Below, piece after piece: positions 16,701 through 24,104 of a DNA stretch of 40,238 nt. The stretch's first letter is position 1. The number at the start of each line of letters is the position of its first letter. The position numbers were made by a program, and so were the translations under genes. The notes beneath the pieces were generated by a model. The model had not been told where the DNA came from, made no database searches, and saw only the letters and a program-made list of their open reading frames with translations. The stretch is from Variovorax sp. KBW07 (GTDB taxonomy: Bacteria; Pseudomonadota; Gammaproteobacteria; Burkholderiales; Burkholderiaceae_C), in assembly GCF_003852515.1 (NCBI RefSeq), contig NZ_QAJK01000048.1, forward strand, positions 1-40,238. Reading direction: 5' to 3'.

Positions 16701-19132
16701 CCGACAAGGGCGGCGTGCAGGTCGGCGTTGGCGGTGCCAGCATCACGGGCACGCAGATCTCGGTCGACAAGAATGTGGCCAGCGGCTCGTCCACCGGCAA
16801 CGCCGCCACCAACAGCATCGACGTGAAGGGCAACACCGTCGCCACGGGCAGCCTGCTGCCGGCCATTGCCACGAACCTCGGCGCGACGGTGAGCGCCAAC
16901 GCGGACCAGGCCATCTCGAACATCCAGCTGGTGAATGGCACGGCGCCCGTGTCTTCGAAGGTGGCCACGGCCTACGGCATCGACACCGCGCCCGCGGCGG
17001 TGATTACCGGCTCCAAGCTGAGCGTGTCGGGCAACACGCAGAGCGCCGAGGCCGTTGCCAACACGGGCAGCAACAGCATCGCGCTGGCCGGTACAGCGGT
17101 TTCCGCGCGGTCGGCGGTGCAGTCGACGCAGGCGAGCGGCGCCGCGGTCGAGGCACGCTCGATCACCCAGGCCTTCGCGCCGGGTGCCGTCGGCGGTTCT
17201 TCGGTGAGCCTCTCGGACAACAAGAACAGCGCGCTCGCGGTGATCAACGACGTTGCCAACAAGGTGACGGTGGCCGCGGGCAGCACCGGCAGCTCCGGCA
17301 TTCCCGCCGTGGTGACGCAGGGCACGGGCCTGGGCACGGCGGCCACGGGCGACCATGTGATCGTGAACGTGCAGGCGGCCGCGACCTCGGTCGCCAGCCG
17401 CGCCGACAGCACGCTCTACAACGAAGACGCCACCGTGGTGCCGAACTCGGGCCTGCTCAACAGCACCTTCACGGTGTCGGGCAACGGCAACGTGTCGGAA
17501 GCCACGGCCAACCGCGCGAGCAATGCCGCGTCGACCACCGGCAGCACCACGCAGGCCGCCAGGACCGCGGTGCTGAACGTGCAGAACAGCGGCGCGGCCG
17601 TGACGTCCGAAGCGAACACCAGCGCCAAGCTGACCGTGACGGGCGCCAGCGCGCTGAACGGCAGCACCGCCACGCTGAGCAAGAACAGCACGGGCGCTTC
17701 GGCCACGGGCAGCGCGGCGACCAACAGCCTGGAGGTCAAGGGCAACACCATCGCGGGCGGCGCGCTGCCCGCCGTGGCCCAGACCGGCCCGGCCTCGACC
17801 CTGCCGCTGCTGAGCGCGGACCATGCGCTCGGCAACGTGCAGCTGGGCACGGGACCCGTGACGGCCACTGCGGTGGGCAGCATCGGCGTCGACTCGGCAC
17901 CGCTGTCGTCCGTGACGGGCTCGACGCTCTCCGTGACCGACAACCGCCAGAGCGCGAAGGCCGTGGCCAACACGGCGCTCAACAGCGTGAGCATCGCGGG
18001 TTCGAACGTGGCGGCGCGCTCGGCGCTGCAGTCGACGCAATCGGGGGTGGCGCCGGTGACGGCATCGTCGACGCTGGAGGTATTCGCACCGGCGGCGTCT
18101 TCGGGCTCGACGGTTCGCCTTTCGGGCAACACCAACAGCGCGCTCGGCGTGATCAACGACGTGACCAACACGCTGACCGTGGCCGGAGGCAACGTGCAGC
18201 CCGCGGGCTCGACCGGCGCCGTGTCGCTGATCGAAACCGGCAGCGCCGACAACGTGACGGCCACTGGCGACCACGTGCTGTCGAACCGCCAGACCGCCGG
18301 CGCGACGGTCAGCAGCACGGCCACCACCTCGCTGTACAACGAAGACCGCCTGGTGCCCAACACGGCGGGGCTGGTCAGCGGCTCGTTCACCATCTCGGGC
18401 AACAACACGCTGGCCGAGGCGTCGGCCAACCGCGCAACCAACACGGCCTCGGTGATGGGCGACGCGGCGCAGGGCGCCAGTGCCGGCATCGTCAACGTGC
18501 AGGGCAGCACGGCCGCGGTGAACGCCACGGCCGTGACCACGGCGCGCGTGACGCTCGGCGGCGCGGTGCCGCTCAACAGCGGCAGCGTTTCGCTGGACGG
18601 CAATACCACTGCCGCGCTGGCACGCGGCAATGCGGCCACCAACGTGCTGGATTCGGGCGCCGGCAGCAACTACGGCCCGGCCACGGCGAACGGCTCGGCC
18701 GCATTGGTGGGAACGCCGCTCGCGCTCAACGTCGGGGCCAGCGCAGCCATCCTGAACAGCCAGAACAACGCGGGCCCCGTCGTGGCGTCGAGCACGGGCG
18801 TGAGCTATCAGGTGGCGCTCAACGGCACGCCGGGCGGCGCGGGCACCTCGAACGGCACGGTGGGTGTGACGGGCAACACGGTGGCTGCGCAGGCCTACGG
18901 CAACAGCGCGACCAACCGCCTGACCCAGGTGGCGCTGAACACCGGTGCGCCGAGCGCGGCGGTGGGCAACTACCAGGTCAATACCGGTGCCGTGACGGCC
19001 ACGGTGACCACCGCGAGCTTCGGCATCAACGCACTGGGCACCGTGGGCGGCAGCTCGCTGCGCACCACGGGCAACCAGATCACGGCGTCGGCCACCGGCA
19101 ACTCGGCGGTCTCGTCGATCCTGTCGAAGTGA
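13793..19132 (+). CDS. Giant secreted repeat protein (1779 aa), probable substrate of the CsgG/HfaB-like pore; HfaD-like
   Basis: The ATG at 13793 follows CGAGGAA by seven bases and begins a signal peptide (IGAAVAMALIASGSAQA). The open frame continues upstream but without a signal or a start in context. The mature protein is rich in Asn, Gly, Ser, Thr, Ala and Val; I find no cysteine and only one tryptophan. About twenty copies of a loose unit run through it, of the type GSxLSVSxN followed by AxAxxNxAxNSIxVxG (GSKLSVSGNTQSAEAVANTG is one). They alternate with NVQ-type segments such as VLNVQNSGAAVTS. Regularly spaced Asn and Gln ladders like these suit a beta-solenoid or amyloid-like fibre. 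Residues about 985-1594 hold two long duplicated blocks. There is no C-terminal barrel, sortase motif or membrane anchor. Gene order suggests an HfaD-like adhesin or fibre subunit; that function is inferred. Confidence 0.82.
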   Translation: MTARKIQRRAASAPMFSLSSIGAAVAMALIASGSAQAAQTLVGAGPAYNGTASGASALPSYGNNAAPITATILNATVGTVANGTPSSPNAPVQATNGNLIGASATGNTYTNTIANHFGGDASLGIGVNTGAIISSVLNSKMLVESNILQSGSLVNTDNTISATTTINSGTSTVSGTAASPAAPQAGSAVLTYPAGVQLFDAKGNVVVTNVQSATGPSSSANVTGSTLDLVVTTGGAITLDGALERNSVAAVFKGNTASNSASVVGGGAPTFAGSALVSNLQVNGNGAVAATQSANNTNTVVVGGVSRAALGGTNQQQGKLMVQDNTISSAATGNEALGTTAGAAGNRLLVDGVSVAGTGTPGTAANNSTHVGVGVATNVSSDLAIVNSQGNLGVGFPGSGIVAATTGAQVLGVAQSINGGTLAVARNNITADAVGNTASSAIATGANGGSFSGTAALSNQQSNSGTPVDGVILSSTIQALTGDATGRTVGSTVSVANNRSSATGQGNQITQSLTLGGGSVGLGTGNVTLTGGTASDGRVSAGGAATVTNLQGNYGSPSGATNTGSAIVLQANSGGVDIANNTLSVTGNRQEAVGIGSGATNSLSLSGNAVGTGAGIASVQMNDGSSPVGAGVSNPQAWLAANGNVSGGSLTLSNNLQRSIAYGNAVANTLAVKAGNVGVGPSGTPASSVTTNILSGLPFDNNAAALPTVKAAYGVLNDQSVQSTVNAATTGANTMVVTVGGNVTSARVANDGNAVVSAAYANDAANGISLDLNNVTNTLPLAGASVANVTNVQTVAGVNTPISALVGGGNVERTLINGSVSGAGSSVSSSGNLTEAVAVGSRATGNTVAVKGNNINTAGLLGQTGATFSAAGVLGVNAAFSVQNAQAGQGSVSATRSGGAEVLTQIGGNLANTGVDASRNTVAATATSNSAVNGVGIDANGITTSSAVQNAQVTSAAVTSTIGQESAFLTDKGGVQVGVGGASITGTQISVDKNVASGSSTGNAATNSIDVKGNTVATGSLLPAIATNLGATVSANADQAISNIQLVNGTAPVSSKVATAYGIDTAPAAVITGSKLSVSGNTQSAEAVANTGSNSIALAGTAVSARSAVQSTQASGAAVEARSITQAFAPGAVGGSSVSLSDNKNSALAVINDVANKVTVAAGSTGSSGIPAVVTQGTGLGTAATGDHVIVNVQAAATSVASRADSTLYNEDATVVPNSGLLNSTFTVSGNGNVSEATANRASNAASTTGSTTQAARTAVLNVQNSGAAVTSEANTSAKLTVTGASALNGSTATLSKNSTGASATGSAATNSLEVKGNTIAGGALPAVAQTGPASTLPLLSADHALGNVQLGTGPVTATAVGSIGVDSAPLSSVTGSTLSVTDNRQSAKAVANTALNSVSIAGSNVAARSALQSTQSGVAPVTASSTLEVFAPAASSGSTVRLSGNTNSALGVINDVTNTLTVAGGNVQPAGSTGAVSLIETGSADNVTATGDHVLSNRQTAGATVSSTATTSLYNEDRLVPNTAGLVSGSFTISGNNTLAEASANRATNTASVMGDAAQGASAGIVNVQGSTAAVNATAVTTARVTLGGAVPLNSGSVSLDGNTTAALARGNAATNVLDSGAGSNYGPATANGSAALVGTPLALNVGASAAILNSQNNAGPVVASSTGVSYQVALNGTPGGAGTSNGTVGVTGNTVAAQAYGNSATNRLTQVALNTGAPSAAVGNYQVNTGAVTATVTTASFGINALGTVGGSSLRTTGNQITASATGNSAVSSILSK
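16745..17656 (+). repeat. Long internal repeat, copy 1 (912 bp, 304 codons)
   Basis: This is the first of two long tandem blocks inside the giant secreted protein. Landmarks recur in the same order in copy 2: NSIDVKGNT, YGIDTAP, ANTGSNSIALAG, SAVQSTQ, NSALAVINDVANK, GDHVIVNVQ, STLYNED and ANRASN. The offset at two checked landmarks is 912 bases (NSIDV) and 909 bases (NSAL.VIND). The similarity also extends to DNA around the NSAL.VIND segment at 17225 and 18134. Confidence 0.75.
17657..18574 (+). repeat. Long internal repeat, copy 2 (918 bp, 306 codons), with a partial third copy after it
   Basis: This block repeats copy 1 with the landmarks NSLEVKGNT, IGVDSAP, ANTALNSVSIAG, SALQSTQ, NSALGVINDVTNT, GDHVLSNRQ, TSLYNED and ANRATN. 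A third copy begins at 18575 (SVSLDGN, then GNAATNVLDS), exactly 918 bases after the start of this one. It soon diverges into the C-terminal part. Confidence 0.75.
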
Positions 19133-19150
19133 AGAGGGCGAACCGGGCGG

Positions 19151-19180
19151 CTGGCCGGCGGCTCAGGGCCGCTTGGCCGG
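19151..19180. terminator. GC-rich hairpin between convergent genes
   Basis: Two short stems, GGCC (19153-19156) with GGCC (19175-19178) and GCGGC (19158-19162) with GCCGC (19168-19172), form a hairpin at the 3' ends of the giant protein gene and the ChaN-like gene. There is no T tract, so intrinsic termination would be weak. The call is tentative. Confidence 0.3.
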
Positions 19181-20020
19181 TTGCCTGAGTTCGGCGCAGT
19201 AGTCTTTCTCGGGCAGTGGCGGCGTCAGCCAGATGCTGTCGAATTCGCCCGGCACCACGTTGGCCAGCGACGGTGCCGCCAGCATGCGCACCGAGACGGC
19301 CTTGACGTCGTCCGGCAGGTGTTGCGGCACACCCAGCGTGCGCACCACGTGGCCGGCACCGGCGATCAGCAGCACGGTCTTGCCCGGTTGCCGGGCCTTG
19401 GCCACGGCCTGCGCCATGGCCCGGTCGCGGCCCACCTGGATGCGCGTCATGGGCACGATCTGCGATTCGGGGAGCAGCTTGCAGTGGCCTTCGCGCACAG
19501 CGTCCTGCTGCGCGGCGTAGGCCTCGCCGTTGAGCTGCGCGTCGAGCGAGACATCGGCCATGGCGTTCTTCATGCGCGCACGCGGCAGGTTGGCGCCGAT
19601 GACCGGAACACCGGCGCGCACGGCGGCCATCACGGCAGGGCCGTAGCTGCTCCAGGGCCAGGCCTTGTCGTTCCAGTCGAGCGCGGCCTGCACCTGGGCC
19701 TCGCTCGCGCCGGGGGCCACGTGGGCGGTGCTGCGGCCTTCCTCGGCCATCTCGAGCGCCAACGCGGCGAGCTGGCCGCGCTCGGCCAGTGCCTGCACGG
19801 CTTCGCGTTCCATCGCGTGGTGTTCGGGGGCGTCGTGCTGCTCGCCCAGCAAGAGGGCATCGGCCGGCAGCAGCGCGGCGATGCGGCGTGCGACGGGCAC
19901 GTCGGCACCGGGGGCGGCCGTCGAGCCGGAAGAAAGCGCCGCGCAGCCCGCGAAGGCGGTGGCGGCGAGCATGGGAAACAGGAGGCGGGCGGCCCGCACG
20001 GGCCAGTGTTGAAGAGGCAT
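19163..20020 (-). CDS. ChaN-family lipoprotein
   Basis: This is a 285-residue lipoprotein with lipobox AFAGC (C26). It carries the ChaN/PhuW-like fold features LLGEQHDAPEHH near the N-terminus and IAGAGHVVRTLGVP near the C-terminus, placing it in the haem-binding uptake or Tiki-like erythromycin-esterase-related superfamily. ChaN of Campylobacter is an iron-regulated haem-binding lipoprotein, and other members may be hydrolases. GEQHD and GHVVR histidines are the candidate ligand or metal positions. It is convergent with the giant adhesin gene (30 bases between stops) and divergent from the AbrB-type membrane gene by only 11 bases. A TAGTAT hexamer lies just upstream of its ATG on its strand and may be a -10 element, which would give a very short leader. 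Confidence 0.82.
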   Translation of the reverse strand: MPLQHWPVRAARLLFPMLAATAFAGCAALSSGSTAAPGADVPVARRIAALLPADALLLGEQHDAPEHHAMEREAVQALAERGQLAALALEMAEEGRSTAHVAPGASEAQVQAALDWNDKAWPWSSYGPAVMAAVRAGVPVIGANLPRARMKNAMADVSLDAQLNGEAYAAQQDAVREGHCKLLPESQIVPMTRIQVGRDRAMAQAVAKARQPGKTVLLIAGAGHVVRTLGVPQHLPDDVKAVSVRMLAAPSLANVVPGEFDSIWLTPPLPEKDYCAELRQPAKRP

Positions 20021-20031
20021 CGCGCCATACT

Positions 20032-21141
20032 ATGCCCTCGGCGCCCGCGCGCCTTGCCGTCCATTTCCGCTTTTCCCTGTCCGTGCCTTTCCGTTTCTAC
20101 CTTCGCGTGCTGGCCACGTTGTTGCTGGCGCTCGCCGCCGCGGCCGCCTGCCTGGCGCTGCACACGCCGTTGCCCTGGATGATCGGCCCGCTGCTCGCGG
20201 TGTCGCTGGCCTCTATCGCTGGGGCGCCCACGGCCAGTTCCACGCCGCTGCGCAACGCCGGGCAGTGGACCATCGGCACCGCGCTGGGCCTGTATTTCAC
20301 GCCGCACGTGGTCTCGCTGGTGGCCAGCGTGTGGTGGGCGATTGCGCTGGCCATTGCCTGGGCGCTGCTGCTGGGCTGGGGCTTCGGGCGCTGGTTGCAC
20401 GGGTTGCACGCGGCGCGCATGCCGCATGTGCCGGCGAAATCCATGAGAGCCACGACTTACTTCGCGGGTGCCATCGGTGGTGCGTCGGAGATGACGCTGC
20501 TGGCCGAATCGGCCGGCGCGCGCACCGACCTCGTGGCCGCGGCGCACAGCCTGCGGCTGGTGGTGGTGACGGTGACGATTCCGTTCGCCATGCAGTGGAG
20601 CGGGCTGCACGGGCTGGAAATCAATCCGCCCGGCGCGCGCGAAGTGAACATGGGCGGGCTGTTGCTGCTGGCGCTGGCCACGGGCATCGGCGGGCTGGCG
20701 ATGCGCGCGCTGAAGCGCACCAACCCATGGTTCATCGGGCCGCTGCTGGTGGCGATGGGCTTCACCATCGCGGGCCAGTCGCTGTCGGCGGTGCCGGCCT
20801 GGATGTCGAATGCGGCGCAACTGGTGATCGCGGTGAGCCTGGGCGTGCGCTTCAGCCGGGAGTTTTTGCACACGGCGCCGCGCTGGCTGGGCTCGGTCGC
20901 GCTGGGCACTTTCGGCATGCTGCTGCTGTGCGCCGCGGTGGCGTGGGGGCTGGCCTGGGCGACCGGGCTGCATCCGGCCACGATGATCCTGAGCACCTCG
21001 CCGGGCGGCATTGCCGAGATGTCGATCACGGCCAAGGTGTTGCAGCTCGGGGTGCCGGTGGTGACGGCGTTCCAGGTGTGCCGGCTGGTGGCGGTGCTGC
21101 TGCTGGTGGGGCCGATGTTCCGGTGGATCTACCGCCGGTGA
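20032..21141 (+). CDS. AbrB-family (ammonia monooxygenase-like) integral membrane protein
   Basis: This 369-residue membrane protein belongs to the family called AbrB duplication (PF05145). Despite the name, its members are not DNA-binding. The two halves resemble each other: LPWMIGPLLAVSLASIAG with TPLRNAGQWTIGTALGLYF in the first, and NPWFIGPLLVAMGFTIAG with SNAAQLVIAVSLGVRFS in the second. Each half is followed by a Gly-rich GGASEMTLLAES or PGGIAEMSITAKVLQLG segment. About ten hydrophobic helices are visible. The function is unproven; a transporter or regulator role has been suggested for relatives. The ATG at 20032 sits in CATACTATG immediately next to the divergent ChaN gene. The GTG at 20083 would give a more typical membrane N-terminus and is an equally plausible start. 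Confidence 0.83.
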   Translation: MPSAPARLAVHFRFSLSVPFRFYLRVLATLLLALAAAAACLALHTPLPWMIGPLLAVSLASIAGAPTASSTPLRNAGQWTIGTALGLYFTPHVVSLVASVWWAIALAIAWALLLGWGFGRWLHGLHAARMPHVPAKSMRATTYFAGAIGGASEMTLLAESAGARTDLVAAAHSLRLVVVTVTIPFAMQWSGLHGLEINPPGAREVNMGGLLLLALATGIGGLAMRALKRTNPWFIGPLLVAMGFTIAGQSLSAVPAWMSNAAQLVIAVSLGVRFSREFLHTAPRWLGSVALGTFGMLLLCAAVAWGLAWATGLHPATMILSTSPGGIAEMSITAKVLQLGVPVVTAFQVCRLVAVLLLVGPMFRWIYRR

Positions 21142-21204
21142 GGGCGCCCGGGGCTTGCGGGCTCCTGCGCGATCCTGTACGAGAAAGATCGATCCCCAAC
21201 GAAA

Positions 21205-21224
21205 AAGCGCCCCGCGGGGCGCTT
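21205..21224. terminator. Bidirectional Rho-independent terminator
   Basis: A perfect 20-base palindrome, AAGCGCCCC and its complement around a central CG, has an A tract on its left that reads as TTTTT on the minus strand. On the plus strand it is followed by CGTTCTTT. It sits between the convergent AbrB-type and DUF3567 genes and can serve both. Confidence 0.85.
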
Positions 21225-21249
21225 CGTTCTTTCGGCGATGGGCCGGCGC

Positions 21250-21528
21250 TCAGTGCACCAGCACCGGCGTGTGGGCCAGCTCGGCGTAGCCCTCGAGGGT
21301 GTCCTCGACTTCTTCCTGCGTGGGGGTGTTGAGCTGCCAGGCGGCGATCTGCTGCTGGAACAGTTCGGCCCAGGAACCGTCGAGGTACACCTCCTTGCCC
21401 GAGCGCTTGTCCACGATCTCGAAGCCGTGACGCTCCAAAACCGGCATATTCGGCTTCGCGGGCTCGTCGCCTTCATTTGGCTGCACGTGCACGACGACGA
21501 AGGACTCCGAGTCGTAAAGCATGTTCAT
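21250..21528 (-). CDS. DUF3567 family protein
   Basis: This is a 92-residue cytoplasmic protein of the betaproteobacterial DUF3567 family. The family start MNMLYDSESFVVVHVQ is well preserved, followed by HGFEIVDKRSGKEVYLDG, an acidic stretch PTQEEVEDTLEGY, and the ending AHTPVLVH. No enzymatic motif is visible and the function is unknown. An in-frame ATG at 21561 would add 11 residues; it has no ribosome-binding sequence, while AGGG precedes the internal ATG, and the family normally starts here. The gene stands alone between a strong terminator and the DUF3108 gene. Confidence 0.85.
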   Translation of the reverse strand: MNMLYDSESFVVVHVQPNEGDEPAKPNMPVLERHGFEIVDKRSGKEVYLDGSWAELFQQQIAAWQLNTPTQEEVEDTLEGYAELAHTPVLVH

Positions 21529-21637
21529 GGCGGGCCCTGTGAGGATGTCGATGGCGTTCATGGAGGTTAGATAGCAATCAACGCGCCAGTTTCAAGAACA
21601 GTTGTCGGCCGGCGCGTCGAGTTGTGATCTTTTTGCC

Positions 21638-22816
21638 TCAATTCGCGGGCGCTTCGGGTAGGGGTTTGCGCAATTGGGCGTCGGCGAAGTCCCCGTTGGC
21701 TTCGGTCTGCTTGATGCGCACGGGCAGATAACCGTACGCCGGCGCAAGCCAGAGCTCCAGTTTTCTATCGAAATCCCGGCGCGGGGTGCGGGTGAGCTTG
21801 CGCGCGGTGAATTCGCCGGCCGGGAGGCTGATCTTTTCTTCGTCGCCGACCACGAAGACCCAGACCTCGGCCTCGCGCACGCCCACGGTCTGGATCGAGA
21901 TCCGGGTGCCCGCCGGGTAGTTGCCCGGCGTGGCCGCCAGCAGGCCGCCGAGCTGCATCATCACGCTCATGCGGTCTTGCGCGTTGGCCAGCAGGGGCAC
22001 CGGCGGCGCGTTGTTGCTGAAGATGATCTGCCCCTGGTCGCGCACGAAATGCGAGGCCACCTCGGCCTTGCGGCTTTCGGAATAGCGCTCGGGCTCCAGC
22101 CCCGAGGGGCCTATGCGGCCGGTGCTGTGCCAGTTCAGCAGCGTGAAGAACACCGCCTTGAGCGTCAGCCGCCCGTCGTAGCGGCTGCCGTCCTGCAGCC
22201 AGACCAGTTCGCCGAACACGCCGCGCTGCGGCGAGGCGCCGACCTGGCCGGTGGCCTCGAAGTCGAGCGTGACCGAGCCGGGAATCCGCAGCGCCTGGGT
22301 GCCGACGATGTTGCCGGAGGTCGGGTTGGACGCGCCGGCGGTAGCGCCGGGGGCGCCTTCGCCGGTGCCGCCGGGCGGGGCGCTGGCGGGGGATTCGGGG
22401 GGCTTGGCGCCTGCATCGGGCGCGGCCTGCGCCGTCGGGTCGGGCGTTTCCACCGGCGTGTCCGGTGTGTCCGGCGCGGGCGCGGAGGCCACCGGCTCGG
22501 GCGCCGGCTTCGGCCGGGGCACCGACGGCGCGCGCGGCCGCCTGGGCTTCACGGCGGCCGGCGGCCGGGCCTCGGGCGGCGCCGATGTGGCGGCCGGTGC
22601 AGCGGGCTTGTCCGACGCGGGCGGCGCGATCACGATGGTCCGCGTGATGAACTTGTTCGCCAGCGGCGAGGGCTCCGGCCCGATGGCCGTCGGCGCCAGC
22701 CCGAGCACCAGCATGTGCGCCAGCGCCACCACCAGCGTCAGCCCGGCCAGCACCCGCCAGGACGGACGACCGGGCAGGCCAGGAGACGGGGCGGAGGGGG
22801 CGTCGAGCGTCGACAT
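21638..22816 (-). CDS. DUF3108 domain protein with N-terminal anchor and Pro-rich linker
   Basis: This 392-residue envelope protein has a cytoplasmic N-terminus, one membrane helix (WRVLAGLTLVVALAHMLVLG), and then a linker of about 130 residues very rich in Pro and Ala. The linker includes KPRRPRAPSVPRPKPAPEP. The periplasmic DUF3108 domain (PF11306) follows, from about residue 170: GSVTLDFEATGQVG, YSESRKAEVASHFVRDQG, and ISIQTVGVREAEVWVF. It ends with KLELWLAPAYGYLPVRIK, the conserved end of the family. DUF3108 proteins are beta-rich periplasmic proteins of unknown function, possibly lipid- or glycan-binding. The anchor plus Pro-rich spacer resembles TonB in layout but no TonB C-terminal domain is present. 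It is divergent from the FAH-family gene. Confidence 0.85.
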   Translation of the reverse strand: MSTLDAPSAPSPGLPGRPSWRVLAGLTLVVALAHMLVLGLAPTAIGPEPSPLANKFITRTIVIAPPASDKPAAPAATSAPPEARPPAAVKPRRPRAPSVPRPKPAPEPVASAPAPDTPDTPVETPDPTAQAAPDAGAKPPESPASAPPGGTGEGAPGATAGASNPTSGNIVGTQALRIPGSVTLDFEATGQVGASPQRGVFGELVWLQDGSRYDGRLTLKAVFFTLLNWHSTGRIGPSGLEPERYSESRKAEVASHFVRDQGQIIFSNNAPPVPLLANAQDRMSVMMQLGGLLAATPGNYPAGTRISIQTVGVREAEVWVFVVGDEEKISLPAGEFTARKLTRTPRRDFDRKLELWLAPAYGYLPVRIKQTEANGDFADAQLRKPLPEAPAN

Positions 22817-22866
22817 CGGTGTGTGGAGTGCGGGCCGGGTGCCGAGGTTCACCAAGACCATCTCGG

Positions 22867-22872
22867 TACACT
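22867..22872 (+). promoter_or_regulatory. Possible -10 element before the FAH-family gene
   Basis: TACACT preceded by CTCGG lies 88 bases before the FAH-family start. A nearly identical context (CTCCG then TACACT) precedes the SGNH hydrolase gene at 7130-7135. No good -35 is seen in either case, so these are weak promoter candidates. Confidence 0.25.
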
Positions 22873-22959
22873 GCCGCCCGTTCAACCAGTTTAAGTGGGA
22901 GCGGCACCGCGGCCTGCCTGCCGGCGCGCCGCCTCCCGCACCACGCACCGCACCGCATC

Positions 22960-24033
22960 ATGAAACTCGCCACCCTGAAGGACGGCTCGCGCGACGGCCA
23001 GCTCGTCGTTGTCTCGCGCGACCTCACGCTCGCCCACTACGCCACCGGCATCGCGAGCCGCCTGCAGCAGGTGCTGGACGACTGGGGCTTCATGAGCCCG
23101 CAGCTGCAGGACCTGTACGACGCGGTGAACACCGGCCGCGCGCGCCACACCTTTCCCTTCGATCCCTCGATGTGCATGGCCCCGCTGCCGCGCGCCTACC
23201 AGTGGGCCGACGGCTCGGCCTACCTGAACCACGTCGAGCTGGTGCGCAAGGCGCGCAACGCCGAAGTGCCCGAGAGCTTCTACACCGACCCGCTGATGTA
23301 CCAGGGCGGCAGCGACGACTTTCTCGGCCCGGTCGACGACGTGATCGTGCCCAGCGAAGCCATGGGCATCGACTTCGAGGCCGAGATTGCCGTCATTACC
23401 GGCGACGTGAAGATGGGCGCCACGCCCGACCAGGCGCTGGACGGCATCCGCCTCGTGATGCTGGCCAACGACGTGAGCCTGCGCAACCTCATTCCGGCCG
23501 AGCTGGCCAAGGGCTTCGGCTTCTTCCAGAGCAAGCCCGCCACCGCCTTCAGCCCGGTGGCCGTGACGCTCGACGAGATCGGCGAAGCCTGGCAGGACGG
23601 CCGCGTGCACCTGGCGCTGCAAAGCAGCTGGAACGGCCGCAAGGTCGGCATGTGCGACGCCGGCCCGGAGATGACTTTTCACTTCGGCCAGCTCATTGCC
23701 CACATCGCCAAGACGCGCAACGTGCGCGCCGGCAGCATCGTCGGCAGTGGCACCGTGAGCAACAAGGGCGTCGAGAAGAAAGACGGCCAGATGGACTGGC
23801 CCAAGGGCTACTCGTGCATTGCCGAGAAGCGCTGCATCGAGACCCTCCAGACCGGCGCGCCCGTGACCGACTTCATGAAGTTCGGCGACACCATCCGCAT
23901 CGAGATGAAGGGCCTGGACGGCCGCTCGCTGTTCGGCGCGATCGACCAGGAAATCGTCTCGACGAACGGCCGGCCGAAGGAAGCGCCGGTGTCGCTGGTG
24001 AAGTCGCAGGCCGAGGACGTGGCCGAAGACTGA
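22960..24033 (+). CDS. Fumarylacetoacetate hydrolase (FAH) family protein
   Basis: This 357-residue protein of the FAH superfamily cleaves or hydrates beta-diketo or 2-keto acids in aromatic catabolism. An N-terminal domain of about 120 residues (MKLATLKDGSRDGQLVVVS) precedes the catalytic fold. The metal ligands are E140 and E142 in DFEAEIAVI and D171 in LANDVSLRN. GSGTVSNKG and DTIRIEMKG are the usual C-terminal motifs. The size and N-terminal domain suit the subgroup close to true fumarylacetoacetases or fumarylpyruvate hydrolases, but no tyrosine or gentisate pathway gene is adjacent, so the substrate is open. The ATG at 22960 begins the conserved sequence; upstream in-frame codons are non-conserved. 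Confidence 0.9.
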   Translation: MKLATLKDGSRDGQLVVVSRDLTLAHYATGIASRLQQVLDDWGFMSPQLQDLYDAVNTGRARHTFPFDPSMCMAPLPRAYQWADGSAYLNHVELVRKARNAEVPESFYTDPLMYQGGSDDFLGPVDDVIVPSEAMGIDFEAEIAVITGDVKMGATPDQALDGIRLVMLANDVSLRNLIPAELAKGFGFFQSKPATAFSPVAVTLDEIGEAWQDGRVHLALQSSWNGRKVGMCDAGPEMTFHFGQLIAHIAKTRNVRAGSIVGSGTVSNKGVEKKDGQMDWPKGYSCIAEKRCIETLQTGAPVTDFMKFGDTIRIEMKGLDGRSLFGAIDQEIVSTNGRPKEAPVSLVKSQAEDVAED

Positions 24034-24104
24034 GGGCGCGGCGGTAATACGTCGCACGCCGCGCCTGCCATCGCGTGCCATCGCGTGCCAAGTGCGCGCC
24101 GGTG

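Noticed and set aside
13751-18274. 1507-codon open frame antisense to the giant repeat protein
   Set aside because: The composition is dominated by Arg, His, Gly and Ala and the repeats are those of the sense strand read backwards. The sense frame has a signal peptide and ribosome-binding site.
16745-18574. CRISPR-like or tandem DNA repeat array
   Set aside because: The periodicity is at protein level with diverged codons, the unit is about 300 codons, and no short identical repeats with unique spacers exist.
20032-21141. DNA-binding AbrB regulator
   Set aside because: The protein is an integral membrane protein with about ten helices. The family name is historical and no swapped-hairpin DNA-binding domain is present.
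21638-22816. TonB protein
   Set aside because: The anchor and Pro-rich spacer resemble TonB, but the C-terminal domain is DUF3108 and lacks the TonB fold.
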